64,000 nt of DNA, from NCBI RefSeq assembly GCF_900116225.1, contig NZ_FOZZ01000002.1, positions 248,001-312,000 of the forward strand, read 5' to 3'. The translations under genes and the position numbers were made by a program. The notes under the pieces were generated by a model. That model was not told where the DNA came from and ran no database searches. It was given only the letters and a program-made list of their open reading frames with translations. How positions within the stretch are numbered: position 1 is the first letter of the stretch; each line of letters begins with the position of its first letter. Positions 54,816 through 63,975 of this stretch are shown here, in pieces. The DNA comes from Sphingobacterium wenxiniae (GTDB lineage: Bacteria; Bacteroidota; Bacteroidia; Sphingobacteriales; Sphingobacteriaceae).

Positions 54816-54896
54816 CCTGAAAACTTTAAAATAAAAAATACTGATAAATTTATAGCACAAGCACACCCATAAATCGTATTTTAACATCATTGCTTT

Positions 54897-55457
54897 TTAA
54901 ACCCTTAACATCCCTCTAAAGCCCCTGACACCATAGTAAGACTCGGCTCCATTATGGTAAATAAAAACACGTCCGAAACGGTAATCACCAAATATAGCTC
55001 CACCGAGTTCCCGAACAGAATTAGGTGTGGTCAACCAGCTGGAAGTTTTAGTGTCAAACTTTCCTAACTTCTGTAAAGCGTGATATTGCTCCTCACTCAG
55101 TAGTTCGATTCCCATATCTTGAGCCATTTCCTGTGCATTATTCTTAGGTTTATGCTCCTTTCTGGATTCTAATGCAGCACGATCATAGCATAGGCTACGA
55201 CGTCCCTTGGGGCTTTCTGCAACGCAGTCACAAAAGATATATTCGTCGTGTTCTTGGTCATAGCCTATCACATCCGGTTCGCCTTCCGTTTCCTCCATTT
55301 CATTTAAAGACCAAAGCTTTTTGGGATTATTTTCTATCCTTTGTTGCACATCTACCCATTCTATACCTTTGTGACGTTGCTTATTTTTTTCAAAGCGTTT
55401 TTGTAAAATTGCTAATAATGCATCTTTACGCTCTACTGGTAGTTCGAACTTTTTCAT
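54897..55457 (-). CDS. DUF4256 domain protein
   Basis: 186 aa. 'GIEWVDVQQRIENNPKKLWSLNEMEETEGEPDVIGYDQEHDEYIFCDCVAESPKGRRSLCYDRAALESRKEHKPKNNAQEMAQDMGIELLSEEQY' and 'GGAIFGDYRFGRVFIYHNGAESYYGVRGFRGMLRV' match DUF4256, a compact family found in many bacteria with no known function. It has no signal peptide. It is the first chromosomal gene to the right of the element and is intact, so the element did not disrupt it. Confidence 0.9.
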   Translation of the reverse strand: MKKFELPVERKDALLAILQKRFEKNKQRHKGIEWVDVQQRIENNPKKLWSLNEMEETEGEPDVIGYDQEHDEYIFCDCVAESPKGRRSLCYDRAALESRKEHKPKNNAQEMAQDMGIELLSEEQYHALQKLGKFDTKTSSWLTTPNSVRELGGAIFGDYRFGRVFIYHNGAESYYGVRGFRGMLRV

Positions 55458-55470
55458 ATGTAAATTTAAT

Positions 55471-55509
55471 AAAAAAGCGCTTCTATTTAGTAAATAGAAG
55501 CGCTTTTTT
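55471..55509. terminator. Strong bidirectional terminator
   Basis: AAAAAAGCGCTTCTATTTA (55471-55489) and its exact complement (55491-55509), 19 paired positions with a one-base centre (the inner pairs must open). It ends the two tRNA genes on the minus strand and lies 13 nt upstream of the DUF4256 start. Confidence 0.92.
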
Positions 55510-55510
55510 G

Positions 55511-55595
55511 TACTCGGAGCGGGAATCGAACCCGCACTCCTTTAACGGGAACAGGATTTTAAGTCCTGCGTGTCTACCAGTTCCACCATCCGAGC
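55511..55595 (-). tRNA. tRNA-Leu (anticodon TAA)
   Basis: 85 nt, class II with a long variable arm. Acceptor GCTCGGA/TCCGAGT (G-T at 1-72), anticodon loop CTTAAAA gives TAA, T-arm GCGGG TTCGATT CCCGC, discriminator A. CCA not encoded. Confidence 0.96.
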
Positions 55596-55600
55596 AACTG

Positions 55601-55673
55601 AGCGAAAGACGAGATTCGAACTCGCGACCCCAACCTTGGCAAGGTTGTGCTCTACCAACTGAGCTACTTTCGC
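55601..55673 (-). tRNA. tRNA-Gly (anticodon GCC)
   Basis: 73 nt. Acceptor GCGAAAG/CTTTCGC, D-arm GCTCAGTTGGTAGAGC, anticodon loop TTGCCAA gives GCC, T-arm GCGAG TTCGAAT CTCGT, discriminator T. It is 5 nt upstream (in transcription) of tRNA-Leu; both share one promoter. Confidence 0.96.
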
Positions 55674-55684
55674 TTGACGTGGTG

Positions 55685-55692
55685 CAAATATA
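55685..55692 (-). promoter_or_regulatory. -7 box of the tRNA-Gly/tRNA-Leu unit
   Basis: Minus strand TATATTTG (plus CAAATATA), 11 nt before tRNA-Gly starts. A clear -33 box is not seen. Confidence 0.6.
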
Positions 55693-55857
55693 GAGAGAAA
55701 TTGTCATTCTAAAAATTATTTCCCTATTTTTTAATGTGTCAATAGCTAACAGGCTAAAAATGTGCGTAATATTTTTCTTACTTAAAGCTTTCATCGCGTA
55801 TTTAAGGGGAATTGGAGCAATATTTGCTTATTTTTGCCGCAAATCAATCATGCTATA

Positions 55858-58089
55858 ATGAAGTTGTTTTTATATTTTTTACTGGGGATAGTCTATTTAT
55901 TCTTGCAGCTTGGCAATTTAAAGGCCGACACTTATCCAGATGTTATTTTTGATAATAGCTTGGTAAGTGGTGTATATGCCAAGAGCGAAGTACGCTATGA
56001 AGGAGATTCTTGGGTAGAAAATCTGAATCGGCACTTATTAGTCTCGGACACTTTATTCTTTACACCAGGGAATGCACTATCCCTACAATATCGATCAGGG
56101 AAATCCGGAGATTGGCAGGCCGAGTTAAAATATAGTCGTCAGAAGTTGCATTATCAGTTGAATAATACAGACTTTTTAGTTTTAAAGATTTTTATCAAGA
56201 GTGAACACACGAGTAAAAAACAACTGCCTAAAATTGCTATTCGTCAACGAGACAATGAAAGTGAGTTCTTGGATTTAGCTTCTTTTATAGAAGATTTTGG
56301 CTACAGTACCTGGCTTAATGTCAAGATCCCTTTATCCAGATTTAAAAACTTAAATATGGAAGAGGCCGTGCGTGCTGTTCGTTTTTACCAAAATGAGAGC
56401 GATGGAAAAACACATCACATTTTTATCGATCAGGTCGAATTCTTATCTAAAAACTATTCGACGGCTACTTTATCGTCTGCGGCAATTTTGTCTTCAGCAG
56501 TAGCATACGATAAGCAGATACACTTGCAATGGCAATTGCCTTTGACACCTTCCATTCGTTATATCAAGATATACCGCTCAGAAGATAATACCAATTTTCA
56601 ACCTGTTGACATCCGCCCAATAACTATGCAAGGATGTTTTACCTACGTCCCCGAGGTAAACAGGACATATTATTATAAGATAGCTTGGGTGGATTACAAT
56701 TATGTCGAATCTCCATTCTCAGAAGTCAAAGAGGTGAGAACCCAACCTTTGGACAAGGATAAGTTACTGGATTTGGTACAGGCTGCGCATGTAAATTATT
56801 TTTTGGAGAACTATGATATCAATAGCGGCATGTACCTACCTTCCCGGGGAAAAGATAAAGCTGTTGTTTCTGTGAAAGAGAGCGGACATGCGGTGTTAAG
56901 CCTTATCGTTGGTGCAGAGCGCGGACTTATCCAAAGACAGGTGGTGTTGAATAGAATTTCACGTATGGTATTTTTTCTGCTGAAAGGTCAACATCGTTAT
57001 GGATTTTTTCCTGCTTATTTTGATGGAAGGGCGGGTGTGCCCGATTATCGGGGTGGGGAAGCTTCTTATGACGTAGTAGCTACAACGACAATGATTGAAG
57101 CCCTTTTGGTGGCCCGTCAATATTTCTCAAACGAGAATGAGGCAGAAGCTGATTTACGCAATAGGATTACGCAGCTTTGGCAACAGGTGCAGTGGAATAA
57201 GGCGATTATGCTGAACACAGACGATGTGCTTGTTGAGCATATATCCGGAATAGATACGGCTTCCAATGCTTCTTTACAATATGCCACATTGGGTGGAGTC
57301 AATGAAACGATGAATGCTTATATTTTAGGTATGGCAGCTCCCAAATATAAACTTCCGCTTTCAGCTTATGAGAACGGCATTAAGAAGATACAATTCGATA
57401 GTTTGCACCTAGATCAACCTGTGGACTCCATCTATAGTGATACGCTGTCATGGTCACTAAACCCTTATGATTTTGTGCATAAGCAGTTACAGAAATCGCA
57501 GGAAGACACATTAATATCTGTATTACCTCTGCGGGGTTCTATTTTAAAGGACACGATTGTATACGGGGAGAAATTGCCTTTTGGGTGGGATAACCATAGT
57601 CTTTTAGAACTCTATAAACCATTTTTTACAATCAATCCTGTAAACCTTCGGGATAAGGAGGTTGATTACCTCAGCGCCATCAAGAATTACATCTTGGCGA
57701 GAAAACGTAAGGATAATGAAGTCGGTGTTGGTTCGACACATTCCGATATCTGGGGTTTCTACCAATTCCGGGATAGCATTGGCGGTTTTAGGGTTAATCC
57801 GGCGATAGCTCCAGCAGCCATGTTTGCACTTAGAGATGTAGGGGAGAGATCCATTGATGCTTTGTATCAGCATTACGGGAATAGACTGTTTACAGAATAC
57901 GGCTTTAGAGCCTGGCTAGATTTGCGTAATGATGATGTTTCTGATGAATATTTTGCAGGTAACCAAGCTGCTGTCTCTATCTTATTGGAAAACGCCAGAA
58001 GTGGTTTAATATGGAGATTATATAGCGAAATTCCCGAAATCAAAGAAGTTATGGAACAGCTCTTTGACGAACATGAAAAAAAGAATTAG
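55858..58089 (+). CDS. Glucoamylase-family/GH144-like exported protein
   Basis: 743 aa from the ATG at 55858; a TTG at 55834 lies in the promoter box and was not used. Signal peptide (MKLFLYFLLGIVYLFLQLGNLKA). N-terminal beta-sandwich domain (about 30-205), fibronectin-III-like segment (about 215-300: 'AVAYDKQIHLQWQLPLTPSIRYIKIYRSEDNTNFQP'), then the alpha/alpha-barrel domain: 'LLDLVQAAHVNYFLENYDINSGMYL', 'GHAVLSLIVGAERGLIQRQVVLNRI', 'YRGGEASYDVVATTTMIEALLVARQYF' and 'GGVNETMNAYILGMAAPKYKLP'. Related enzymes cleave beta-1,2-glucans or alpha-glucans. The key 'WNECLIVY'-like motif is changed to 'VNETMNAY', so the substrate may differ. Confidence 0.82.
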   Translation: MKLFLYFLLGIVYLFLQLGNLKADTYPDVIFDNSLVSGVYAKSEVRYEGDSWVENLNRHLLVSDTLFFTPGNALSLQYRSGKSGDWQAELKYSRQKLHYQLNNTDFLVLKIFIKSEHTSKKQLPKIAIRQRDNESEFLDLASFIEDFGYSTWLNVKIPLSRFKNLNMEEAVRAVRFYQNESDGKTHHIFIDQVEFLSKNYSTATLSSAAILSSAVAYDKQIHLQWQLPLTPSIRYIKIYRSEDNTNFQPVDIRPITMQGCFTYVPEVNRTYYYKIAWVDYNYVESPFSEVKEVRTQPLDKDKLLDLVQAAHVNYFLENYDINSGMYLPSRGKDKAVVSVKESGHAVLSLIVGAERGLIQRQVVLNRISRMVFFLLKGQHRYGFFPAYFDGRAGVPDYRGGEASYDVVATTTMIEALLVARQYFSNENEAEADLRNRITQLWQQVQWNKAIMLNTDDVLVEHISGIDTASNASLQYATLGGVNETMNAYILGMAAPKYKLPLSAYENGIKKIQFDSLHLDQPVDSIYSDTLSWSLNPYDFVHKQLQKSQEDTLISVLPLRGSILKDTIVYGEKLPFGWDNHSLLELYKPFFTINPVNLRDKEVDYLSAIKNYILARKRKDNEVGVGSTHSDIWGFYQFRDSIGGFRVNPAIAPAAMFALRDVGERSIDALYQHYGNRLFTEYGFRAWLDLRNDDVSDEYFAGNQAAVSILLENARSGLIWRLYSEIPEIKEVMEQLFDEHEKKN

Positions 58090-58147
58090 TTCCTTGATTT
58101 AAAATTGTACATTTTACTATCTTTACAAAATAACAAATCCCAATTGC

Positions 58148-58663
58148 ATGAAACGAATAGGTACATTTTTAGTGTTAATTTCAAGTGTTTTAGGTGTGAT
58201 GTCCTGTAAGCAACAGGCGATCATGGTGAATCCAGGGGCCGTGGTTTCCAAGGACGGTACAGATGACGGACTAAAAAACGTGAAAAGTGAATTTGAAAAT
58301 GCCGCACGTACGGACGAAGGTATAAAATTTACACTTTCTTCCGATCTTTTGTTCCCGACAAACTCATCCTATCTGACTGATAAAGCTAAAGTTGAACTGG
58401 ATAAATTAAGTAAGTTGTTGAAAAATGATGTTTCCAAAAAGATCAGAGTAGATGGACATACTGATGCTACAGGAGAAGCTGGTTACAACCAATGGTTGTC
58501 GGAAAAACGTGCTGCTTCAGTCGAAAAATTTTTGGTTGATGCCGGTATTCCTGCCTCGCGTATATCGACCCAAGGTCTTGGACAAACAAAACCTGTTGCC
58601 GATAACAAAACACCTGAAGGACGTCAGAAAAATAGACGGGTTGAGGTCGTGATTTTGAATTAG
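58148..58663 (+). CDS. OmpA family lipoprotein
   Basis: 171 aa. Lipoprotein signal 'MKRIGTFLVLISSVLGVMSCKQQ' with Cys20. The C-terminal OmpA/MotB peptidoglycan-binding domain is complete: 'LSSDLLFPTNSSYLTDKAKVELDKLSKLLKND', 'KIRVDGHTDATGEAGYNQWLSEKRAASVEKFLVDAGIPASRISTQGLGQTKPVADNKTPEGRQKNRRVEV'. It ties outer membrane to cell wall, Pal-like. Single gene with TATCTTTA upstream and a terminator behind. Confidence 0.94.
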   Translation: MKRIGTFLVLISSVLGVMSCKQQAIMVNPGAVVSKDGTDDGLKNVKSEFENAARTDEGIKFTLSSDLLFPTNSSYLTDKAKVELDKLSKLLKNDVSKKIRVDGHTDATGEAGYNQWLSEKRAASVEKFLVDAGIPASRISTQGLGQTKPVADNKTPEGRQKNRRVEVVILN

Positions 58664-58705
58664 GAATAAGGAAAAAAGATAAAGGAATATTCCCTTTTAT
58701 AGCTA

Positions 58706-58737
58706 AAAGTGCAACCTGTATAGGTTGCACTTTTTTA
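58706..58737 (+). terminator. Terminator after OmpA lipoprotein
   Basis: AAAAGTGCAACCT (58706-58718) / AGGTTGCACTTTT (58723-58735), T-run. Confidence 0.92.
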
Positions 58738-58755
58738 TTCTAAAGTTTTCTATTT

Positions 58756-58902
58756 AAACCTATAAGGTTTTTCTTGATACGGAGGTGTTCGTGAAACCCT
58801 ATTTTTCTTATGGATATATAACCAAACCTTATAGGTTTTTATTTTAAAGTTACTGATGAAACGTAAGTAAGACTTCCGAAGTTTTCCAAAACTTCGGAAG
58901 TC
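58756..58902. repeat. Inverted palindromes in the ompA/dnaE gap
   Basis: The gap 58664-58998 holds AAACCTATAAGGTTT (58756-58770) and its exact reverse complement AAACCTTATAGGTTT (58824-58838), then a 16-bp perfect inverted repeat AGACTTCCGAAGTTTT (58869-58884) / AAAACTTCGGAAGTCT (58887-58902). They look like dispersed palindromic elements; the last also resembles a terminator. Confidence 0.6.
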
Positions 58903-58968
58903 TGCTTTGTTTTTTAAGGACGTGCATAGATTATGTCAATCTGTGGAAAACTGACATTGATATTTTGT

Positions 58969-58976
58969 TAACTTTG
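58969..58976 (+). promoter_or_regulatory. -7 box of dnaE
   Basis: TAACTTTG lies 23 nt upstream of the dnaE ATG at 58999. Confidence 0.6.
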
Positions 58977-58998
58977 TTTGACGAGAAAAGGATTTTGC

Positions 58999-61900
58999 AT
59001 GTATATAATTTTTGATACAGAAACAACAGGTTTACCCAAACGTTGGGATGCGCCGATAACCGATACAGACAATTGGCCAAGATGTATTCAGATTGCTTGG
59101 CAATTGCATGATGAAATGGGCCGGTTGTTGGAGCATCAGGATTACCTGATTAAACCTGATGGTTTCAACATTCCGTACGACTCCGAAAAAATCCACGGTA
59201 TCTCAACAGAGCTTGCCGAGCAGGAAGGTGTGCCTCTGCCTGAGGTATTGACCAAGTTTAATGAGGCATTAGCCAAAGCAAAATTCGTGGTAGGTCAGAA
59301 TATCGGTTTCGACCTCAATATTATGGGGTGTGAATTTTATCGGTATGGCGTTGATTCGACTATGGCTTCCATGCCGGTGTTGGATACCTGTACTGAAGTT
59401 ACTGCAGAGCTTTTACAACTTCCTGGTGGTCGTGGAGGTCGTTATAAGTTACCGAACTTAACGGAGCTGCACTCGTATCTATTTGGTGTTCCGTTTGCGG
59501 AAGCCCACAATGCGACTGCCGACGTAGAAGCAACAACACGATGTTTCTTCGAATTGGTGCGTCGTGAGGTCTTTTCTCCAGAAGAGCTACAAGTCGATAC
59601 GGGCTATTTCGTGGATTTTCGACAGGAAAACTCGGATATAATACCGTCCGTTGGTCTTACGCATATCAATCTAAAGGCGGCTTCCGATAAAATTCGTGCT
59701 AAACAAGCCTCTGATACGACTCACGTGGAGGTGGACGAAGCACAACTTGAAGCATTGGACGAAGCCGAGTTTGTGCATCTACATAACCATTCCCAGTTTT
59801 CCGTTCTTCAATCGACCATTGCTGTAGGTTCCTTGGTAGATGCTGCTGCTAAAAATAACATGGTAGCGGTGGCATTGACTGACCATGGCAATATGATGGG
59901 CGCTTTCCATTTTGTAAATAAAGCGTTAACTCATAACAAAGAAATTGAAGCCAAAAATGCCGAAGCACTTGAAAATGGCGAAGCCCCTGTCGGACGACCT
60001 GTAAAACCAATTGTAGGCTGTGAGTTTTACATATGTGAAAATCATAAAGATAAAAGCAGAAAGGACAACGGCTATCAGATTGTGTTTTTAGCGAAGAATA
60101 AAGAAGGTTATCATAATTTGGCGAAAATGGCTTCCATAGCTTATACGGAAGGCTTCTATTATGTGCCGAGAATTGATAAATCGGTCGTTGAACAATTTAA
60201 AGAAAACCTGATAGTGCTTTCTGGCAATCTGCAAGGAGAAGTGCCGAGTAAAGTACTTAACATTGGTGAAGCTCAAGCAGAGGAGGCTTTGGTCTGGTGG
60301 AAAGAAGTCTTTGCTGATGATTTTTATATAGAATTGATGCGGCATGGTCAGGAAGATGAAGACCGTGTTAACGCGACTTTAATTCAACTGGCGAAAAAAC
60401 ATGATGTAAAGCTTATTGCAACAAATAATACCTATTACGTACAAAAGCAAGATGCACACGCGCACGATATCCTACTGTGTGTAAAAGATGGTGAAAAATT
60501 GTCCACACCAAAGGGGCGGGGGCGTGGCTTCCGTTTTGGCTTACCTAATCAGGAATATTATTTTAAATCGGCAGCCGAAATGAAAAAAGCCTTTGCTGAT
60601 ATTCCAGAGGCTATTGTCAACATACAAGAAATACTAGATAAGGTCGAAATATACTCTTTGAATAGAGATGTTTTGCTGCCTAAGTTCGAAATTCCAGAGG
60701 AGTTTCAGCACGCTGAGGACGACGCTGACGGTGGTAAGCGAGGAGAAAACGCTTATTTGAAATATCTAACCTACCGAGGAGCAGAGAAACGTTATCCGGA
60801 GATTACAGAAGAAATACGCGAGCGTTTGGATTTTGAATTGGCAACAATCGAACGTACAGGATATCCGGGATACTTTCTTATTGTACAGGATTTTATCGCT
60901 GCAGCGCGGGATATGGGCGTTTCCGTTGGGCCTGGACGGGGGTCCGCAGCTGGATCGGCTGTAGCCTATTGTTTGGGGATTACCAACATAGACCCGATTG
61001 CTTACGATTTGCTATTTGAGCGCTTTCTTAACCCAGACCGCGTTTCTATGCCCGATATCGATATTGACTTCGATGATGAAGGTCGTGGTCGTGTTATGCA
61101 ATACGTTATTGATAAATACGGCGCATCACAGGTCGCACAAATTATCACTTACGGTACTATGGCTGCGAAGTCTTCCATTAAGGATACTGCACGCGTGTTG
61201 GATTTGCCGTTGCATGAAGCGAATGAGATCGCAAAGCTGATTCCCAATCTGAAGTTGAGCAAGATATTCAATATGGACGAGAAATCGCTTAAAGAAGCTT
61301 TACGTTCAGATGAGTTGGAAGCAGTCAATCGCTTGAAATCATTGGCGGATGGTGCTGGGCTAGAAGCCGAAACGATCAAGCAGGCACGGGTATTGGAAGG
61401 TTCAATGCGAAATACCGGGATTCACGCCTGTGGTGTGATTATCACACCCGATGATATTACCAATTTTGTTCCAGTATCGTTGGCGAAGGATTCTGATTTA
61501 TATGTCACACAGTTTGACAACTCTGTGGTAGAAAGCGCAGGCTTGCTGAAGATGGACTTTTTGGGACTGAAAACCTTAACGTTGATTAAGGACACGGTAG
61601 CCAATGTGAAGTTGCGCCATGGAATCGAGTTGGATCCAGATAATTTTCCGATAGATGATGAGCTGACCTACGAACTGTTCCAACGTGGTGAAACCATAGG
61701 GGTGTTCCAGTACGAGTCGCCCGGCATGCAGAAATACATGAAGGAGCTGAAACCAACCGTCTTTGCGGATTTGATTGCGATGAATGCCCTATATCGTCCA
61801 GGACCGATGGATTATATACCTTCATTTGTCAAGCGTAAGCATGGTATAGAACCCATTACTTACGATTTGGATGCCTGCGAGGAGTATCTGAAAGAAACGT

Positions 61901-63423
61901 ACGGTATCACAGTTTACCAAGAGCAGGTGATGCTTTTGTCTCAGAAATTAGCGGGTTTCTCCAAGGGTGATGCCGACGTACTTCGTAAGGCCATGGGTAA
62001 GAAACAGAAAGCAGTATTGGATAAGATGAAACCTAAATTCGTCAACCAAGCAGCTGAAAATGGACATGACCCGAAAGTTTTGGAAAAGATCTGGACGGAC
62101 TGGGAAGCGTTTGCATCCTATGCCTTCAACAAATCCCACTCCACCTGCTATGCTTGGGTAGCTTACCAAACGGCGTATCTGAAAGCCCATTATCCGGCGG
62201 AATATATGGCCGCAGTATTATCCAACAACATGAATGATATTAAGCAGGTGACATTCTTTATGGAAGAATGTCGGCGGATGGGATTGGAGGTGCTCGGGCC
62301 TGATGTGAACGAGTCACACTACAAGTTTACGGTAAACGACAGGGGAGCGATTCGTTTTGGTATGGGAGCTGTTAAAGGTGTAGGAGCTGGGGCTGTGGAT
62401 ACGATCGTGCAAACACGTATATCGGGAGGACCCTATAAGTCTGTGTTTGATTTGTCCAAACGTATAGATTTGCGTGCTGCTAACAAGAAAGCCTTTGAAA
62501 GCTTGGCGTATGCAGGTGGTTTTGATAGTTTTACCACTACGCACCGTGCACAATATTTCCATGTCGATGGGGATAGTTCCACGGGTTTGGAAAAGGCTAT
62601 TAAATACGGACACCGTGTAAAAGAAAATGAAAATTCTGCCCAGGCCAGCTTGTTCGGCGGATCTGCAGCTACCGAATTACCGGAACCGGTGTTAGCTCCT
62701 TGTCCACAATGGGGGCTTATCGAAAAATTGAAATACGAAAAGGATGTTATCGGTATTTATCTGACAAGCCATCCGCTCGATAATTATAAATTTGAGATTA
62801 AGCATTTCTGTTCCAATAGAGTAAGTGATTTGCAGCTGATTAATAAGATGAAAGCTAGTGAAATCGAAGAGGAAACACTTTTGGAGTTCAACCGCATAAA
62901 AAATAAGGAAGTGGTAATGGGGGGAATCATTGCCTCGGCAAACCACCGTATAGCTAAGTCAGGAAAGCCTTTTGGATCGTTCATCATTGAAGATTATAGC
63001 GATTCCTTTGAGATTATGGTTTTCGGTGAGGATTATGTGAAATTCAAAGGCTATTTACAGGAGGGTTTCTTTGTACAGATTCGGGGATTGGTGCAGGAAA
63101 GGTTTAAACAGGTCGGCAATTGGGGATTTGAGCTGAAAAACATCCAGCTTTTATCCGATTTACGTGACAAGATGGCCAAATCCTTCACCATACAGCTTCC
63201 ATTGCACCTGATTGATGATACTTTCGTCTATAAAGTCCATCATTTGGTGGAGGCTACAAAAGCGGAAGGACAAGAAGCGAACTGTCAGTTGAAATTCAAA
63301 ATTTTGGATATTCAAGATGAATTAGCGATAGAAATGCCTGCCAAATCCATACGTATCAACCTGACTAATGAGTTTCTAGACGGTTTAGAGCAGTTTGAAG
63401 GCGTGAATTATAGATTAAATTGA
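58999..63423 (+). CDS. dnaE: DNA polymerase III alpha subunit with N-terminal exonuclease
   Basis: 1474 aa from the ATG at 58999; the TTG at 58978 is a worse start. Residues 1-190 are a DEDDh 3'-5' exonuclease (D6-T-E8 in 'IIFDTETTG', later 'GQNIGFDLNIMGCEFY' and 'HNATADVEATTRC'). The PHP domain begins about 256 ('FVHLHNHSQFSVLQST', His260/262/264). The polymerase has 'GPGRGSAAGSAVAYCLG' (about 644) and the catalytic 'PDIDIDF' (685-691), then fingers, helix-hairpin-helix and a C-terminal OB domain ('VVMGGIIASANHRIAKSGKPFGSFIIEDYSDSFEIMVF'). Main replicative polymerase, with proofreading in the same chain, as seen in other Bacteroidota. Confidence 0.96.
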   Translation: MYIIFDTETTGLPKRWDAPITDTDNWPRCIQIAWQLHDEMGRLLEHQDYLIKPDGFNIPYDSEKIHGISTELAEQEGVPLPEVLTKFNEALAKAKFVVGQNIGFDLNIMGCEFYRYGVDSTMASMPVLDTCTEVTAELLQLPGGRGGRYKLPNLTELHSYLFGVPFAEAHNATADVEATTRCFFELVRREVFSPEELQVDTGYFVDFRQENSDIIPSVGLTHINLKAASDKIRAKQASDTTHVEVDEAQLEALDEAEFVHLHNHSQFSVLQSTIAVGSLVDAAAKNNMVAVALTDHGNMMGAFHFVNKALTHNKEIEAKNAEALENGEAPVGRPVKPIVGCEFYICENHKDKSRKDNGYQIVFLAKNKEGYHNLAKMASIAYTEGFYYVPRIDKSVVEQFKENLIVLSGNLQGEVPSKVLNIGEAQAEEALVWWKEVFADDFYIELMRHGQEDEDRVNATLIQLAKKHDVKLIATNNTYYVQKQDAHAHDILLCVKDGEKLSTPKGRGRGFRFGLPNQEYYFKSAAEMKKAFADIPEAIVNIQEILDKVEIYSLNRDVLLPKFEIPEEFQHAEDDADGGKRGENAYLKYLTYRGAEKRYPEITEEIRERLDFELATIERTGYPGYFLIVQDFIAAARDMGVSVGPGRGSAAGSAVAYCLGITNIDPIAYDLLFERFLNPDRVSMPDIDIDFDDEGRGRVMQYVIDKYGASQVAQIITYGTMAAKSSIKDTARVLDLPLHEANEIAKLIPNLKLSKIFNMDEKSLKEALRSDELEAVNRLKSLADGAGLEAETIKQARVLEGSMRNTGIHACGVIITPDDITNFVPVSLAKDSDLYVTQFDNSVVESAGLLKMDFLGLKTLTLIKDTVANVKLRHGIELDPDNFPIDDELTYELFQRGETIGVFQYESPGMQKYMKELKPTVFADLIAMNALYRPGPMDYIPSFVKRKHGIEPITYDLDACEEYLKETYGITVYQEQVMLLSQKLAGFSKGDADVLRKAMGKKQKAVLDKMKPKFVNQAAENGHDPKVLEKIWTDWEAFASYAFNKSHSTCYAWVAYQTAYLKAHYPAEYMAAVLSNNMNDIKQVTFFMEECRRMGLEVLGPDVNESHYKFTVNDRGAIRFGMGAVKGVGAGAVDTIVQTRISGGPYKSVFDLSKRIDLRAANKKAFESLAYAGGFDSFTTTHRAQYFHVDGDSSTGLEKAIKYGHRVKENENSAQASLFGGSAATELPEPVLAPCPQWGLIEKLKYEKDVIGIYLTSHPLDNYKFEIKHFCSNRVSDLQLINKMKASEIEEETLLEFNRIKNKEVVMGGIIASANHRIAKSGKPFGSFIIEDYSDSFEIMVFGEDYVKFKGYLQEGFFVQIRGLVQERFKQVGNWGFELKNIQLLSDLRDKMAKSFTIQLPLHLIDDTFVYKVHHLVEATKAEGQEANCQLKFKILDIQDELAIEMPAKSIRINLTNEFLDGLEQFEGVNYRLN

Positions 63424-63476
63424 TAGGCTATAAAAATTAGTGAACAAAGGGAGACGATAATATATCGGCAAATAGC

Positions 63477-63484
63477 TATCTTTG
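63477..63484 (+). promoter_or_regulatory. -7 box of trxA
   Basis: TATCTTTG, 45 nt upstream of the trxA ATG. Confidence 0.6.
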
Positions 63485-63528
63485 TTCAAGAGTTAAGAGA
63501 AAATTACGTTATTTAAAAATTAAACATC

Positions 63529-63846
63529 ATGGCATTAGAAATTACTGATAGCAATTTTGAAGAAGTTGTTCTAAAATCAGATAAACCCGTTTTAGTGGAT
63601 TTTTGGGCAGAATGGTGTGGTCCATGTCGTATGGTGGGTCCTGTTGTGGACGAAATCGCTAACGAATATGATGGTCAAGCTGTCGTTGGTAAAGTGAATG
63701 TGGATAACAACCCGGATATTTCCGTGAAATACGGTATTCGGAATATCCCTGCTTTATTATTCTTTAAAAACGGAGAAATCGTGGACAAGCAAATCGGTGC
63801 TGTTCCGAAGTCTGTATTGGTAGAGAAATTGACAAAGCAATTGTAG
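63529..63846 (+). CDS. trxA: Thioredoxin
   Basis: 105 aa, the usual size. Active site W29-C30-G-P-C33 in 'VLVDFWAEWCGPCRMVGP', plus the cis-Pro segment 'YGIRNIPALLFFKNGE'. It reduces disulphides in cytoplasmic proteins, including ribonucleotide reductase. No signal peptide. Own promoter at 63477-63484, downstream of dnaE. Confidence 0.97.
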   Translation: MALEITDSNFEEVVLKSDKPVLVDFWAEWCGPCRMVGPVVDEIANEYDGQAVVGKVNVDNNPDISVKYGIRNIPALLFFKNGEIVDKQIGAVPKSVLVEKLTKQL

Positions 63847-63901
63847 TTGCTGAGAATAAAACAAAGCTAAAAGGGACGGTGTCACAAAATACAAGCATCA
63901 C

Positions 63902-63975
63902 CGTCATTGCGAGGAACGAAGCAATCTGGTGATTTCAAAACGCAGATTGCTTCGTCATTTTTCCTCGCAATGACG
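63902..63975. repeat. REP-like palindromic repeat, copy 2
   Basis: Arms CGTCATTGCGAGGAACGAAG...AATCTG (63902-63928) and CAGATTGCTTCGTCATTTTT...CGCAATGACG (63943-63975). It shares its outer words with 25428-25513. Confidence 0.8.

Noticed and set aside
55172-55693. 173-aa plus-strand ORF over tRNA-Leu and tRNA-Gly
   Set aside because: Antisense to DUF4256 and the two tRNA genes; the sequence 'RRDSNSRPQPWQGCALPTELL' is a known type of false tRNA translation.
55483-55794. 103-aa minus-strand ORF across the same tRNAs
   Set aside because: Runs through the terminator and both tRNA genes; false ORF.
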